Below, piece after piece: positions 1 to 11,340 of a stretch of DNA of 64,000 nt. Under the pieces are notes generated by a model. That model did no database searches and was not told where the DNA came from. It saw only the letters and a list, made by a program, of their open reading frames with translations. Each line of letters starts with the position of its first letter. Position 1 is the first letter of the stretch. This stretch comes from Holacanthus passer. Its lineage: Eukaryota > Chordata > Actinopteri > Pomacanthidae. The position numbers and the translations under genes are program-made. The stretch spans positions 12,452,501-12,516,500 of the forward strand of contig JAFREQ010000012.1 in NCBI GenBank assembly GCA_025331565.1, in the 5' to 3' direction.

Positions 1-199
1 GATGCTTCTTGCATCACCCTAAAAGGACTCTGACTGACCCTAAAGCAAATTAGAGATAAGATCAGAAAAAAGGACAAAGGCATTGTTTCAGTTTAAAGAT
101 TTCGGTCAGTTTTTGAAGTAACTCCACTGTTCTATGTTTTAAAGATTAGTGGATCCCCTGAAGTAGCAGGCGGATAATCTGCTTGTCTCACTCTTTTAG

Positions 200-1037
200 A
201 GGTGTACTGCCAGCCTCCTCCAGAGGTGGAGCAGGGCTACGTGGTGGCTGTCCAGAAGACTGAATATGAAGTTGGCTTTGACATCCACTACCTCTGCAAA
301 AAGAACTTCCTGCTGGATGGACCCCAGAAGGTCACCTGCCTGTCGAATGGCAGCTGGAGCGCATTGCCTCCATACTGCAGAGGTGAGGGAGGTTTCAAAT
401 GGCCACACCAGAAACACTATATGTGCATTTGATTAGTTTGTATAAGGAAAAAAAAAATAATATCCTTATGGAACATTCAGTATGCACAATGCAAATATGC
501 TAGTTTGCATTAACCCACATACATAATACACAAATGTGCACATACAAACAAGAATCAACACAGCACTCTGTTTTTGATGCTTATATCAAATTATTTATAC
601 CTTATTGATCATCTTCACAGCTCGCTGTCTCATCCCTGCCGAGAGAAGCCGTGTGGTGATTGGTGGAGTGAAGCGCTGGCCGTTTGACGTTACAGACGCT
701 GTGGTTCCTCATGGGGAAAATGTGACGTTCTACTGCAAACATCCTCGCAAGCAGTGCAGCTTCACTGCGACCCAGGCCTGCTTTGATGGAAAGCTGCAGC
801 CACCAGCCTGCTACCTCGGTAAACCTGGTCCTCCCATACAGGCCGTCCTGTTCTGTATTGCTTTCAGCATGTCAGTCAGAAGAACATGTGGGGAGGGTTT
901 GATTGACAGTTGGAGACTTTTGCAATATTCATGAACCCTGTCTTTGTTTTTCAGAGCCCACATGGTTGCAGTATAAGCTCTTCCCTCACCGGCTGGTGTC
1001 AGAGATTGAAGCATGTGAGCCTGGCGATGTGGAGTGA
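200..1037 (+). CDS. apoh: Apolipoprotein H (beta-2-glycoprotein I), 3' part
   Basis: Secreted plasma glycoprotein made of sushi (CCP) domains that binds anionic phospholipid and lipoproteins. Three exons are joined here: 200-382, 621-818 and 955-1037, all with AG/GT borders and phase 1 junctions, ending in TGA at 1035-1037. Exon 1 is a complete CCP domain (cysteines in YCQPPP, YLCKK, VTCLSNGSW, PYCR; NGSW is an N-glycosylation sequon), matching domain IV. Exon 2 starts ARCLIP and carries the basic segment CKHPRKQC, equivalent to the lysine-rich lipid-binding patch of domain V. Exon 3 encodes the tail EPTWLQYKLFPHRLV...EACEPGDVE, with a tryptophan and hydrophobic residues in the place of the membrane-inserting loop and a late cysteine able to form the extra C-terminal disulfide. 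Signal peptide and domains I-III lie before the window. Family identification is by layout and sequence memory. Confidence 0.88.
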
Positions 1038-1560
1038 TCACCTGGACGTCTGACCCATCTGACCTCCATTAAACTGTGTCACACGTCCTGACACACGCCA
1101 TCACCCAGAGCAGTCCATCTTCACTCTCCTTGCTTCAACAAATTTATACTATGATTATGGTCTGTTAGAGGCTGAAGTATTTTTCCCAGCTCTCGTGGAT
1201 CAGCAGAATAAGCTGCCTATACTGTGCTCATGGCCTCTGTCACTCTCTCCTGCATCCTGTCAAACTGCAGGCGTAATTATAATCTGCAAACTCCTCAAGT
1301 ATTACTTTGATCCTCCTCCAGCTTCTCGAGCCAATGCACACTGTAGATGCACCATAGGCCTTTACCATGATGTATATATGATGCATTAATACATGCTCTG
1401 TCAGTTATGCCTGTGATGATACCTCCATAACTCATAATGGCTTGACTCTGTGATACCTCACTGTGTGACCTTTCCTTCTTCTTCTTGAGTGTGACGCATC
1501 AAGTCTCGCGGCTTGTTAGGTGTTAATGTGGAATAAAAGTAATGTCAAACTGGTTCTTGC
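1038..1560 (+). other. apoh: apoh 3' untranslated region with poly(A) signal
   Basis: No coding exon is visible after the apoh stop codon. The first clear AATAAA is at 1532-1537, followed by T-rich sequence around 1575-1585, so it is the best candidate polyadenylation signal for apoh. The exact 3' end cannot be seen from sequence alone. Confidence 0.5.
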
Positions 1561-1639
1561 TCTCTGCTCGGGTCCCATTTTTTTATGACACAAACTGCTC
1601 CTGTGTGACTTCAGGTTCATGCTCATCGCTCCTGTGCTC

Positions 1640-2280
1640 TGCCTCCCGTCGCTCTGACTGTCAGGCGCGCGCACAGCCTTCCTCTGCAGGCTGCAGGTTC
1701 AACAGTACTCATAGGCTGAACATGGATACTGGTCGGACCCGGTAGGCTGCGACAACATAGCAACTCCCCTTGACCCCTCCCTCCCTCGGCATTCGCAGCA
1801 TCACCCTTTACACCGCACAGTCATATTTGGTCCTCCGGAAATATCCTCGGCACGGGTAAGCCAGTCCCTATGTAGCGACTCTCTGGGTGGAGTAGAGTTT
1901 AAAATACAGTTTTAAATGTATCGACATGCATCCTGCAGCGGCTCTGACTGCAGGGCTCGAGGAGGCGACCGCGCGCAGGGAAAGTTTGTCCTCGAGCCGC
2001 CGGCCGGGGCGCGCGCTCGGTGCCTCGGACCCTCGGCTCTAAAATGGCTGGCTGTAGGTCCGAGGAGGCTCCGGTGCGAAGGGAAGGATCCGCTGCACGC
2101 CGCGACTGTCTGTAAATATCAATGCTTATGTACCGACCGATGCTCCGGTGCCGATGTGTCCCAGGTCCGAGAGCCGCTGAGGCGCACGCACCATGATAAC
2201 ACTGGCGCTTCGGACCTAGGACTGTGCGTAATGGCGTCCAGAGCTGCTCGGCTCATCACCAATATTTAGTCGTGTTTGCA
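1640..2280 (+). promoter_or_regulatory. znf524: GC/CpG-rich promoter and likely non-coding exon 1 of znf524
   Basis: This stretch has many CpGs (for example CGCGCGC-type runs near 1665, 1960-1975 and 2000-2015) in otherwise AT-rich DNA, as expected of a CpG-island promoter. A good splice donor, CACGG followed by GTAAG, falls at 1855/1856. It could join a 5' untranslated exon to the acceptor TTTTATAG ending at 2729, just before the znf524 start codon. The remaining 2281-2729 would then be intron 1. Transcription start and exon 1 extent are inferred. Confidence 0.5.
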
Positions 2281-2737
2281 GCCGGGATGTGAATGTGGCT
2301 CCCAGGCGGATTGGAAATGAAACATTGTTGCATGTGCATGATTGAAGTGTGAGAGAGGAAATGTTACGTCTGAGCTCCGGTGCGTCTCTGAATGATCGAC
2401 CCCCCCCCCCTCATAAGAAATAAGCTGCACTAGAATTTAGGATCATGCAAGGACACAATTAACAGGACAGTGTGATGTAGAAGTGGGGGGGTCACATGAG
2501 TCGATCAACACCTCGGACTGAGGAGTTAAAGGGGGCAAAATCAATAATATTACAAAATCAGTCATTATTGGCTTTTGCACTAAACTTGACCCCAATAATC
2601 ACAATTGAGACATGAGTTTTCTTTTAATAATTCCAGGATGTGTATTTAATTCCCTACCTTTGCTTCTATGAAATTTGTTTATTTGCTATTCTTGTTATTC
2701 TAATTTATTATTTGATTCCTATTTTATAGAAATATAA

Positions 2738-2896
2738 ATGGGTATGCCCCAAAATGGATTCTCAGTTGGCTTCAGTCCTGACCAGTGGCAGCCTGGATGT
2801 CCAAAATGGCAGCCAGTGTGCAGAGAGATCAGGGCCAGTGACAGAGGCTTTTCTGGACCCAAAGGAAAAAGCCTCATCCAGGACTGTACCAGGTAA
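2738..2896 (+). other. Upstream ORF overlapping the znf524 start
   Basis: An ATG at 2738 (and another in frame at 2744) lies just before the znf524 start at 2754 but in a different frame. It stays open for 52 codons and stops at TAA 2894-2896, inside the main CDS. If the mRNA exon begins at 2730, as the splice acceptor suggests, ribosomes meet this ATG first. Its context has T at -3, weaker than the main start, which has A at -3 and G at +4, so leaky scanning is plausible. I claim no function for the peptide. Confidence 0.35.
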
Positions 2897-5800
2897 CCTC
2901 CAGCCCTGCCCCGTCAAAGCAGCAGTGACCATCAGACAAGATGCTCCATCAATCAATGGGAAAAAGCCAGAGGTGGGCGGGACTTCAAAGCCAACCTCTC
3001 AGGAAACAAGCAAGATTGGTGGGTTCAGACAGCCAATTACAGTAAAGACTGGCGTGCCTGTGTTGCGCAGCCGACCAATCAGACTCAAAATTGTTGTTCC
3101 CCCACGGTGCAAGAGGCCAATCATAAACTCTGCCATCAGCCTGACCAAAGACTTTGCTCGCTCACATTTCAAGGGACCTGTGTTTGTCTCATCTGGAGCA
3201 GAGAAAAACACAAGTAAAATCCAAATATCTGCTGCTGAGAATGAAGGAGAAACCAAGGAGGTTACTCATCAAAAGAGTGAATGTGCAAAACCAGAATCAT
3301 TCCATGAGACAGATGCAGAGAGAAGTGACGCTCTGTGTCCAAAAATCCACTCTGATGCTTCAGAAACTCCTTTAATCTCTGGCACTAATACAGTTAAAAT
3401 ACTCAGCAAGCAAGGCATTAAAGAGGAAACCACAGAGAGAGAAGTTAAAGAAAATGTCCCTCTAATTTTGCAAGAAATGGACTTGAAGACTTGTAAGACA
3501 TTTGATGAGGTGGGCATGGAGGAACAGACGGAACCGCTGGACCTGAGTTTGCCCAAGAAAAGAGAGAGTCGAGACAGGAGGTGTGGACGCTTTCTGGATG
3601 ATTCTGGCTGCGAGAGCTCGCTGATTATGGAGGTAGACGAATATGAAGGAGAGGGAGACAGAGACATAGTAGAAGAGGACGATGAGGGTGTTGAAGTGGA
3701 CTCTGTGCCACGTATGGACGGCACAGATACGCTTGACGACTCCCTCCTGTCTCCCTCGTTCTTTTCTACCTCCGTCTTTACCTCCCTCTCCTCGATAGAC
3801 GGTGACTCTGAAAACCTTCTTCTCATAGACGACCAGGGAATCCCGTATACTCTCAGTCCAGACGGACTCAAAGTGCCGCAAGTCAATGCTTCCCTGTCAG
3901 AGGACCCTCAGTCGGATCAGGCTAATTCAGCAGAGGTTGAAAGAAAGGGGTCACCACGTTTGGCCTTGTTAGCAGAGCCGAGCCTCAGCCAAAGTTTAGA
4001 TAATGCACTAAATGCACCTTCTGAGGATCTGTACCCCTCGCCAGCCCCTGCGACTGACTCTCCATCACTAGGTGTTGATCAGACTCCAGAAGTCTTCACG
4101 AATTTGATTGCGAACTCAGATCCCTCTAAGGCCGCTGAGCCAAGCGTCAAATCTGTTCAGGCTAATGCTGTTCTGTCCCCTTCCTCTGGGATATCAGTCC
4201 CCACCCAGCCCATTCAGATCCTCACAAACCCTTCTGCTAACACTCCCATCCTCCTCCTGTCATCCTCCTCTTCCTCTCCTCAGCTCTCCTCAGCTCCGAT
4301 GGGTCTCACGGTTCCCCTTTCAGTTCCTCAGACCTCACCTGGTGCTTCCACCCCCATGTTCCTCCTCCTTTCATCTGTGCCCTCCTCCTCTGGTGACTCT
4401 GCTTCTACCTCCACCCCTATCGCTGTCCTCAACCCCGCCACTGGTCAGTTGTCCCAGATCACGGCAGCCTCGGCCCCGGTGTCCCTCCCTTTACCCTCCG
4501 GTCAGGTCAGCACCCTGGGATCGCCTCTGCCCACGCTGTCTCACCCCGTCATCAGACTGAGCCCCAGTAATCCCCCTGTCATCCTGTCAGGGGTGAATAA
4601 TGTAAACTCCGGCTCTGCTCTTGCCTTGTCCTCTCCCGCTCTCCAAAACGAGCACCACAGCACAACTCCCCTCCTTCATCCTCAAATCAGCTCTTCCGAT
4701 TCAAACTCTGGAAGTGAAGCCATATCTGCCGAAGAAGTCTCAAATGAAAACAACAAGCCATCGACTTTTACAGCATCCTCTCCACACTCGCAGTCTGCTA
4801 GTCTGACCTATGACCCCTTGGCTCAGCCCAGCTCCGCGGCCCAGTCACCTGCCGCAGAGAACCAATTTGACCCATCTGACCTGCACTCACAACATTTACC
4901 TCTGGATGACCATCTGTACTTCTCTAACGCCGCTGCTCCTCCTCCCTCCCCTCCCATCGGACCCATCCTCTCCTCTGGAAAACTCGAGCCACTCGAGCCC
5001 CTCGACCCACTGGATCCTCTCTCTCCAGCGTCGTCCCCCAACAGCATGGGCCCTCGCAGGGTGCTGTACTGCCAGCTGTGCCCGCGGGTCTTCTTTTACC
5101 TCTCCGACCTTGAGCGCCATGCCATCACTCACTCGCAGAAGAAGCCTCACGTTTGCCAGCAGTGCGGCAAAGCCTTCAAACGCTCCAGCCATCTGCAGGT
5201 CGGTGCAAAATAATTATAACTATAATTTTATGGATTTGGAGCAACGTTAGCATTTATTGGGAGTCATGTTTGGGCCACCTGATAACTGTGATAATAATAA
5301 TAATTGAATATTCACTCTCCTTTTAGTTCTGGCTTTGGTTTATAACCAACCTCTGAGGGAAATATCTGGCTCTGTAGCTCTGTTCACCAGCTAGTCGGTA
5401 ACTGTCTGTCTGCCGATAGGTGCTGGGCAGGTGGTGTACAGTAGTTTTTTAAAGCTTTTTTAGCTGAAAACAATGGCCTTTTGTGGCTGAGCACAATGCT
5501 GTGAGAGCGATGAGATTAAAGTTGCTGGTGAATCACAACATGAGCTGAAAGATGCCACTAGCCTCCACAGAGCTGAGGTGAACCACATAAGTTTTTATTG
5601 TTAATATGAACAATATTGCTGCATTAATAAAAGAGTGATATTTTCACAGATCTTTAAGTAAAAAGTTTATTTTTTTTTCTCCACAGAGACACAAGCACAT
5701 CCACACAGGCCAGAGGAACTTCGTGTGTCCCATCTGTGCCAAACGCTTCAGGGAGGCCGGTGAGCTCCAGCGCCACCAAAGGGTCCACACCGGAGAGAAA

Positions 5801-6043
5801 CCCTACCAGTGCCAACTTTGCCACACTCGCTTTGCCGAGCGCAACACGCTGCGCCGACACACTAAACGCAAACACCCTTACCACCAAGTAGCCATGGAAA
5901 TGCTGAATGAGCGAAGAGGAGGCAGCCGAGGAGATGGGGGAGGCGGCGGCGGATCCGGAGTGCAGGAGGAAGAGGAGAGTGCTGAGTGGTACAGCTCCAC
6001 TGTGTCTAATCTGGATAACTCAGAGTCTGAGGTGGAAACTTGA
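2754..6043 (+). CDS. znf524: Zinc finger protein 524 (four C2H2 fingers, long N-terminal region)
   Basis: Nuclear DNA-binding protein; mammalian ZNF524 is reported to bind telomeric repeats. Two coding exons, 2754-5198 and 5687-6043, give 933 aa; the intron falls inside finger 2. Four C2H2 fingers sit at about residues 773-793, 801-821, 829-849 and 857-878, with TGEKPY and TGQRNF linkers. Finger features YLSDLERH, FKRSSHLQRH, FREAGELQRH and NTLRRHTKRKHP match ZNF524 as I remember it, and so does LLLIDDQGIPYTLS at 355-368. The rest of the N-terminus is long, Ser/Pro-rich and probably disordered, with an acidic block near 285-320 and PLDLS at 261-265, a CtBP-binding-type motif. Human ZNF524 is only about 260 aa, so this protein is greatly enlarged. 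The ATG at 2754 has a good Kozak context and follows a splice acceptor at 2729. Confidence 0.85.
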
Positions 6044-7626
6044 AGGGAAGGAAGAGGAGATTAGCAGGGCGATCATATATAATTCTGGTTAGACACTAAA
6101 CTTTCCTCATTAAGTAACATTCAGAAAGGGAGTACTTGCAATATTTATTATGTTTTTAAGGTAATTTATTTATTTGAATGTATATTATTCCCATTCCATT
6201 TAATGGTCCAAAAAATACAGCCTTCAAAGTCATACATGATTTTGACATTAGCTTTCTTGTATGAAAAAAGGTTGCAGGTATGAAAGGGAAAGCTCATGCT
6301 TGAAATCATGGTTTTTATGTGAGTTCAAAATATAAATTAGATACTAATATGAAGTTGCATTCCCATACAATCCATGATAAAAACCCTCAAGTGCTCAGAA
6401 AAGAAGGATACATTATTTACGCTAAAAAATTATCTGCTCTAGTTGTATATATAAAGAGTACTATTTGTAAGAGCTGCACTTCTGCACTATATTATGTGAA
6501 AGATGTAATCTATCTTTCGTACCGTCAGAGACACTGTGAGTCATTTGCACTTGTTTTATTTTAACTCAATATACACTTTTTTATATTGTGAAGGAAAATG
6601 CTTACTTCTTCTTTTGTTGCAGCTGTCGATTTTAAGAATTTAATTCATATCTTGTAAGTGTTTGACCATTGATTTATTCTAACATAGACACTATATTCAG
6701 ATTTTTTGTTTAATGTGAATTATGTTAACTTATTTGAATTAAATTTTGTCAAATGTAACTGAATCTTTTCCCCATCTTCTTTTTCAGTTTTCTTTCACTT
6801 CGGCATCTTTTCCATACAGATGTTAAAAGAACTGAAGCATATTTAAATTGACTTTTCATATAACTCTCCTCGGCAATGAACACGAGGGCCAGGGCCCATA
6901 TCTATCCTTTAATTTACGCTGATCCTCAGACTTGATTCTCTTTTCTACATTAATCACCAAAGACGAGACCAGGCTTTACACGGATATTTGTGAAAGAAAA
7001 AAAACGAAGATACTTGATATATATCTGCTGGACTGCCTCCAGGGAGTAATTGAGTTTGTAAGACAGTCCTCTGTTTTTTGCACTCTCAATTTTCTGCTCC
7101 ATTTAAGCCATGGAGCCTAACAGAGCTAAGCTCAAGATAAGTTATTAAATACTGTATCGCTCAAATGACCTGACTGGGTCCTCATGGCCGTCCCATTCCT
7201 TATTTCTGTGCTGGCCATTGTGCGAATAGAGATGCTTTGGCATGCTGAAAGGCCTGCTTTAAGCTCCATTGTAGTTGAATTTAGCAAACTCACTTTTACA
7301 GAGGGTCAGTGGAAGGAAAGAGGTGTAGAGCGAAGGTTAACCAAGCAGTTGTGAGAGTAGACTGTGCTGCTAAGAGACAGTCTGCTCTTGGACATAGTGA
7401 AGTGTTTGCTCTGGTAAAACCGTAAGAGCAGGTGTTTAATGCATGTTTTACCTTTGCTATTTTACCTTTATCTGAATATATAACTTGAAGCTCATAGAAG
7501 GAGTCTTGTTAGTTACAAATAAGACTTTGGGCCATAAAGGACTCTCAGGCAAATTATGAATACCACAGACGCAGCATGTGATTTCAATGTATGAAATGGA
7601 GGACAAAATTCACAAAATGCATTCCA

Positions 7627-7852
7627 ACCTTCAGCTGAAGCTAATTTGAATCAACAGTCAGCAGTCTGTGTTTGACAAAACAAGTGGGTTTGTTTCAAAG
7701 TTACAATCTTTTTTAGCACAAAATTCCCTCGTGTCTGTGGAGAGCCAATGGGGGATTTTGTACTAAAAAGGCCATAACTTTGAAAACTCACATTTGATTT
7801 GACTACATCAGACTGTTGAAGCCTGGTTTTAGCTTCAGCTGAAGTTTAGAAG
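7627..7852. repeat. Long imperfect palindrome (miniature inverted-repeat element)
   Basis: The two halves are near reverse complements. CAAAGTTACAATC at about 7697 pairs with the reverse complement of GCCATAACTTTG near 7782. The outer CCTTCAGCTGAAGCTAA pairs with TTAGCTTCAGCTGAAG near 7828-7845. A TTTTAGCACAAAATTCCC / GGGGGATTTTGTACTAAAA pair flanks a short loop. The layout is that of a MITE or hairpin element; the family is not assigned. Confidence 0.6.
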
Positions 7853-9065
7853 TCATTTTTGCACAAAGATGACTTTGTTTTGGCCCCCATGTCTTACACT
7901 GGAGGTATGGTAGGAAGAATGAATTACAACAACAAATACATTTTTCAATGTACATATGAGCTTTAGATAGACTTGAAGAAATGTGAACTTATCCTTCACT
8001 ATTTCTGTTTGTATTGGGCAAATAAATGAGCAGGCCTGCTTTATGCCAATATTGGATTTACAAGATTGTTGATTTTTCATGTGGAGTCCAGATTAATTTT
8101 GGTTAATTTTTGTTTAGCACCTTTTAAATTGTCATTTTTTCAGCACAAACTCAAGTCTGACTTATCATTTTGTCAATTAACAGTATAAAACTGCCATAAA
8201 CTCAAAATATAAGAAAAATGAAACAGACACCCATAGAAGGTTTTTAGTGATAATCAATAAAAATATTCTTATAGAACAGTTCAAGGTTGTAAAAAATAGC
8301 ATCACAATTCATACGTGCAAATACAACATAACATGTAAAAAAACTATATTACAGTTTATTTACATGTAAAGTGATTTTATCCCCATTTTTGCCCTTTTCA
8401 TTAAAAGTCCATGCATGCCTGTAAATCACTGAAACGTTAATAATTCATAGTTTTACTTTCTATAAAATGTTTATGGTCAATGCCATATAAATGAGAGTGT
8501 GAAATCCCCACATCAGCACTTCCACTGGTTTTCTCAGCTTGTCTCTACATGATATATAAATATTGTAACTATAATGAAAACAGGGCAAACTCTAGAGGGT
8601 GCCAAAAACAAACATTCCCATCTAGTTACTTTATCAATAACTGACTGCATTACTGCGTGCTCTATGTTTATATCATGTTATAATATTACATATACCACAA
8701 TAGAAGATTTGTTTATTTATTTACACTCATTACTCACCCTGCAAGGCAATGTCCTCTTCATCTATCCCATAAAAGACGGGACAATTGCTCCTAACCTTCT
8801 TGTTGTAGAAGCTCATTGAAGTGCTACATACATATTGTTGAGGTCACTCTGAGGGTTGAGCCATTAAATCAATGCTGGTCTGTCAGTAAAAAAAAAGAAT
8901 AAACTGACACAAAACAGATTCTGGTCCCCTAATTGACACCACTGGGCTGTTACACCGCTGAGCCTACAAGGTCCTCACTGCATGATGATGATGATGAATA
9001 TTCAACTGGCCGAGTGTGTGAGATCAGCAGTCCAGCTGGAAATGTGTGTGTACAGTACAGTATAT

Positions 9066-9085
9066 TGTGTGTGTGTGTGTGTGTG
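9066..9085. repeat. GT microsatellite
   Basis: Uninterrupted (TG)10 dinucleotide run in intergenic DNA. Confidence 0.95.
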
Positions 9086-9914
9086 CAGGGTTGGTAGATG
9101 TCCAGGTTGCACAGAGCTTCAAAGTGCAGTGACTGACAGACAGGTGGATGACGGACAGAGATAGGACAGAAATCTGTGGAGTGTGTGTGTGCCTGTGTTT
9201 GTGTTGCGTGAAGTGGAACGGGCAGCAGGGCTTCTGAGTGGCACAAGGCACATGGCCAAGTGATTGAAGTGATAAAGGTAGAGGAGGAGAGGAGAGCAGG
9301 ACAGGAATAGACCCAGTGATGAACGAGCAGAGTAAAGGAGCAGATGTAATGAAGTGTGTTAGACTGGTATGTTTCAGCTTTTCATTCTCTTTGATACATT
9401 CAACACTTTGATATGTTTGTTGTGTATCCGCTCAGTTGCATCACAGACGTCCCATTATTGCCACTGAGAGCCAAGATGATGGAAAGCTAAACTAACCATG
9501 GATAGATTTTGCTTTTTGATGTCATTGCACAGTTGAGCCATGTGAGGGCACACTTGCACTTATGATGTGTTGCATATGCAGGCTTATTCCCCATGCTGTC
9601 TCTCAGCTCTCTCAAATGGTGGAGGGATACTTATACCAGGGTGAAAGGCAGGAGACAGAGAGCCAAGGGAGAGCTGGATCTACATTCAAACTCTGCAGCC
9701 TCAGCAGCCAAGGAGGCAGATTTGACATAAATATGAAATCGCCCTGAATACTCTCACAGTATACTTTTATTCCAAAGTATATGATGCTTCTTAGCTTGTG
9801 TGCTGCATGTGAGTCCAGAATTACACAGGGTAATATGATATCTCACAAGGGGAAGGTTAACAGCGTGCAAGCCTCCCTGCTCACCAGACACAGTGCGGGA
9901 TTAATACTATGAAG

Positions 9915-9918
<4 letters not shown>

Positions 9919-9946
<28 letters not shown>
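9919..9946. repeat. TG microsatellite
   Basis: Uninterrupted (TG)14 run, probably polymorphic. Confidence 0.95.
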
Positions 9947-9949
<3 letters not shown>

Positions 9950-10097
9950 GAGGGAGACGAAGAAGGAGGGTAACAGGTGTTAATCAGAAAGGGAGTCCAG
10001 GCTGCAGAGGGTGTAGCTGTGGAGGGGAACCAATTACATCACCTTTCCCTCAATAATGTGCCATGCTGTCGGTGCAGTCTGTGTTTATACATGTGTG

Positions 10098-10100
<3 letters not shown>

Positions 10101-10128
<28 letters not shown>
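10101..10128. repeat. TG microsatellite
   Basis: Uninterrupted (TG)14 run preceded by a shorter GT stretch. Confidence 0.95.
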
Positions 10129-10131
<3 letters not shown>

Positions 10132-11189
10132 TGCATTTACAGGGCATGAGAGGAAAAGCTCAAAGGTGAGGTTTTACAATATAATACTGTGCAAATGGCA
10201 CCAGAAAGAGCTGTCCATCTACAACCACGTATTAAATGAAGGTTCCTGTTCATTTTGTGTTCCATTAGTTGTTCCATTTTGTTCCATGACAAGTGAAATT
10301 GGCCCATCTCTGCTCCGAGTTCTCTGACTAGTGGATCTCGATATATTTCTTTCCACATCAGATAAAATGGCAGCAACCACCTTTTTTTTTTGCTACTTCC
10401 CCGTTGGCTGCAGCTCTCTTCCTGTCCTCATCGTATAGGCCGCCTCCCCCGTGTTGCTCCCACCCTTCCTCTCCAACTTTTGCAGCCTCCTCTGCCTCCC
10501 CCTCTCTACCTCCCCTCTCTGCCTCCCCCCTCTCTATGACCTGCTGAACCAGCACACACCGGCCTGTCTGTCAAATCGTCAGAACAGGTGCTCCAGCTAC
10601 GACCTCACTTCCCCCATCTCGCCCCCCCCTCTGCAGCCCAAAGGCACACACTCACACATACACACACAAAAACACACACATGTTGAGAGCATGTTCACCC
10701 AAGTTGCTTTGGAGGCTTGGACAAAGAGGTGAGACTCAGGTGATTTCGCTTGGCACCGGTGCTGAAACATACTGTAAACTACAGTAAATGCTGACAGACA
10801 TTGACTTACTGACCTGTGACTCTCTGAGGTGTCATACACTCGCGCACACACACACACCAACTCTTGCACGCAAACAGTACTAAATCACTTTAAGAGGGTG
10901 ACCCAAAGGTATCCTGACAGGAGCATATGAGCCTGCAGTCCTGCTGCAGTACATGATTTGATGTGAGTCCAAAACACTCCAGGACTTTTCTCGCTGCCTT
11001 GTAATAAACCGTCTCTTTGTCCTGCCTTCACTTTTCTATCCATCACATTATGAGGCAATTCAGCTCCTAATGTTCAGGAGCTGCACCGACTTCAGCAGTG
11101 AGTCTGCTTCTGTCAGACATGTACACACAAACACAAAAAGTGCTTATTGTCTTTGAATCTTGCTCTTCAATCAATCAGTCAGCAGCATG

Positions 11190-11340
11190 TCGGGGGGAGT
11201 GAATGGCTGTTTGAGGAGGGGAGGGGGGGAGATGAGACCACTGAGGGGGAGGGGTAAAGTTTGACAGTCGCTCACAGTTGGCACCAAGGATCCAGGATGC
11301 TTTGGGGCGGATGGGGAGAGGGGCAGAGAGAGCGAGGCAG
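11190..11340. repeat. G-rich tract
   Basis: Several runs of three to seven G separated by short spacers (GGGGGG near 11191, GGGGAGGGGGGG near 11219, GGGGGAGGGG near 11245). The arrangement could form a G-quadruplex on the plus strand. It lies about 1.4 kb before the myocd start codon. Confidence 0.45.

Noticed and set aside
3269..3886. 205-aa minus-strand ORF
   Set aside because: It lies antisense to the znf524 coding exon, and its Ser-rich composition mirrors that exon's codons; no independent support.
4108..4560. 150-aa plus-strand ORF in another frame of znf524
   Set aside because: Pro/Ser/Leu-rich shadow of the same low-complexity coding sequence; the main frame carries the fingers and joins to exon 2.
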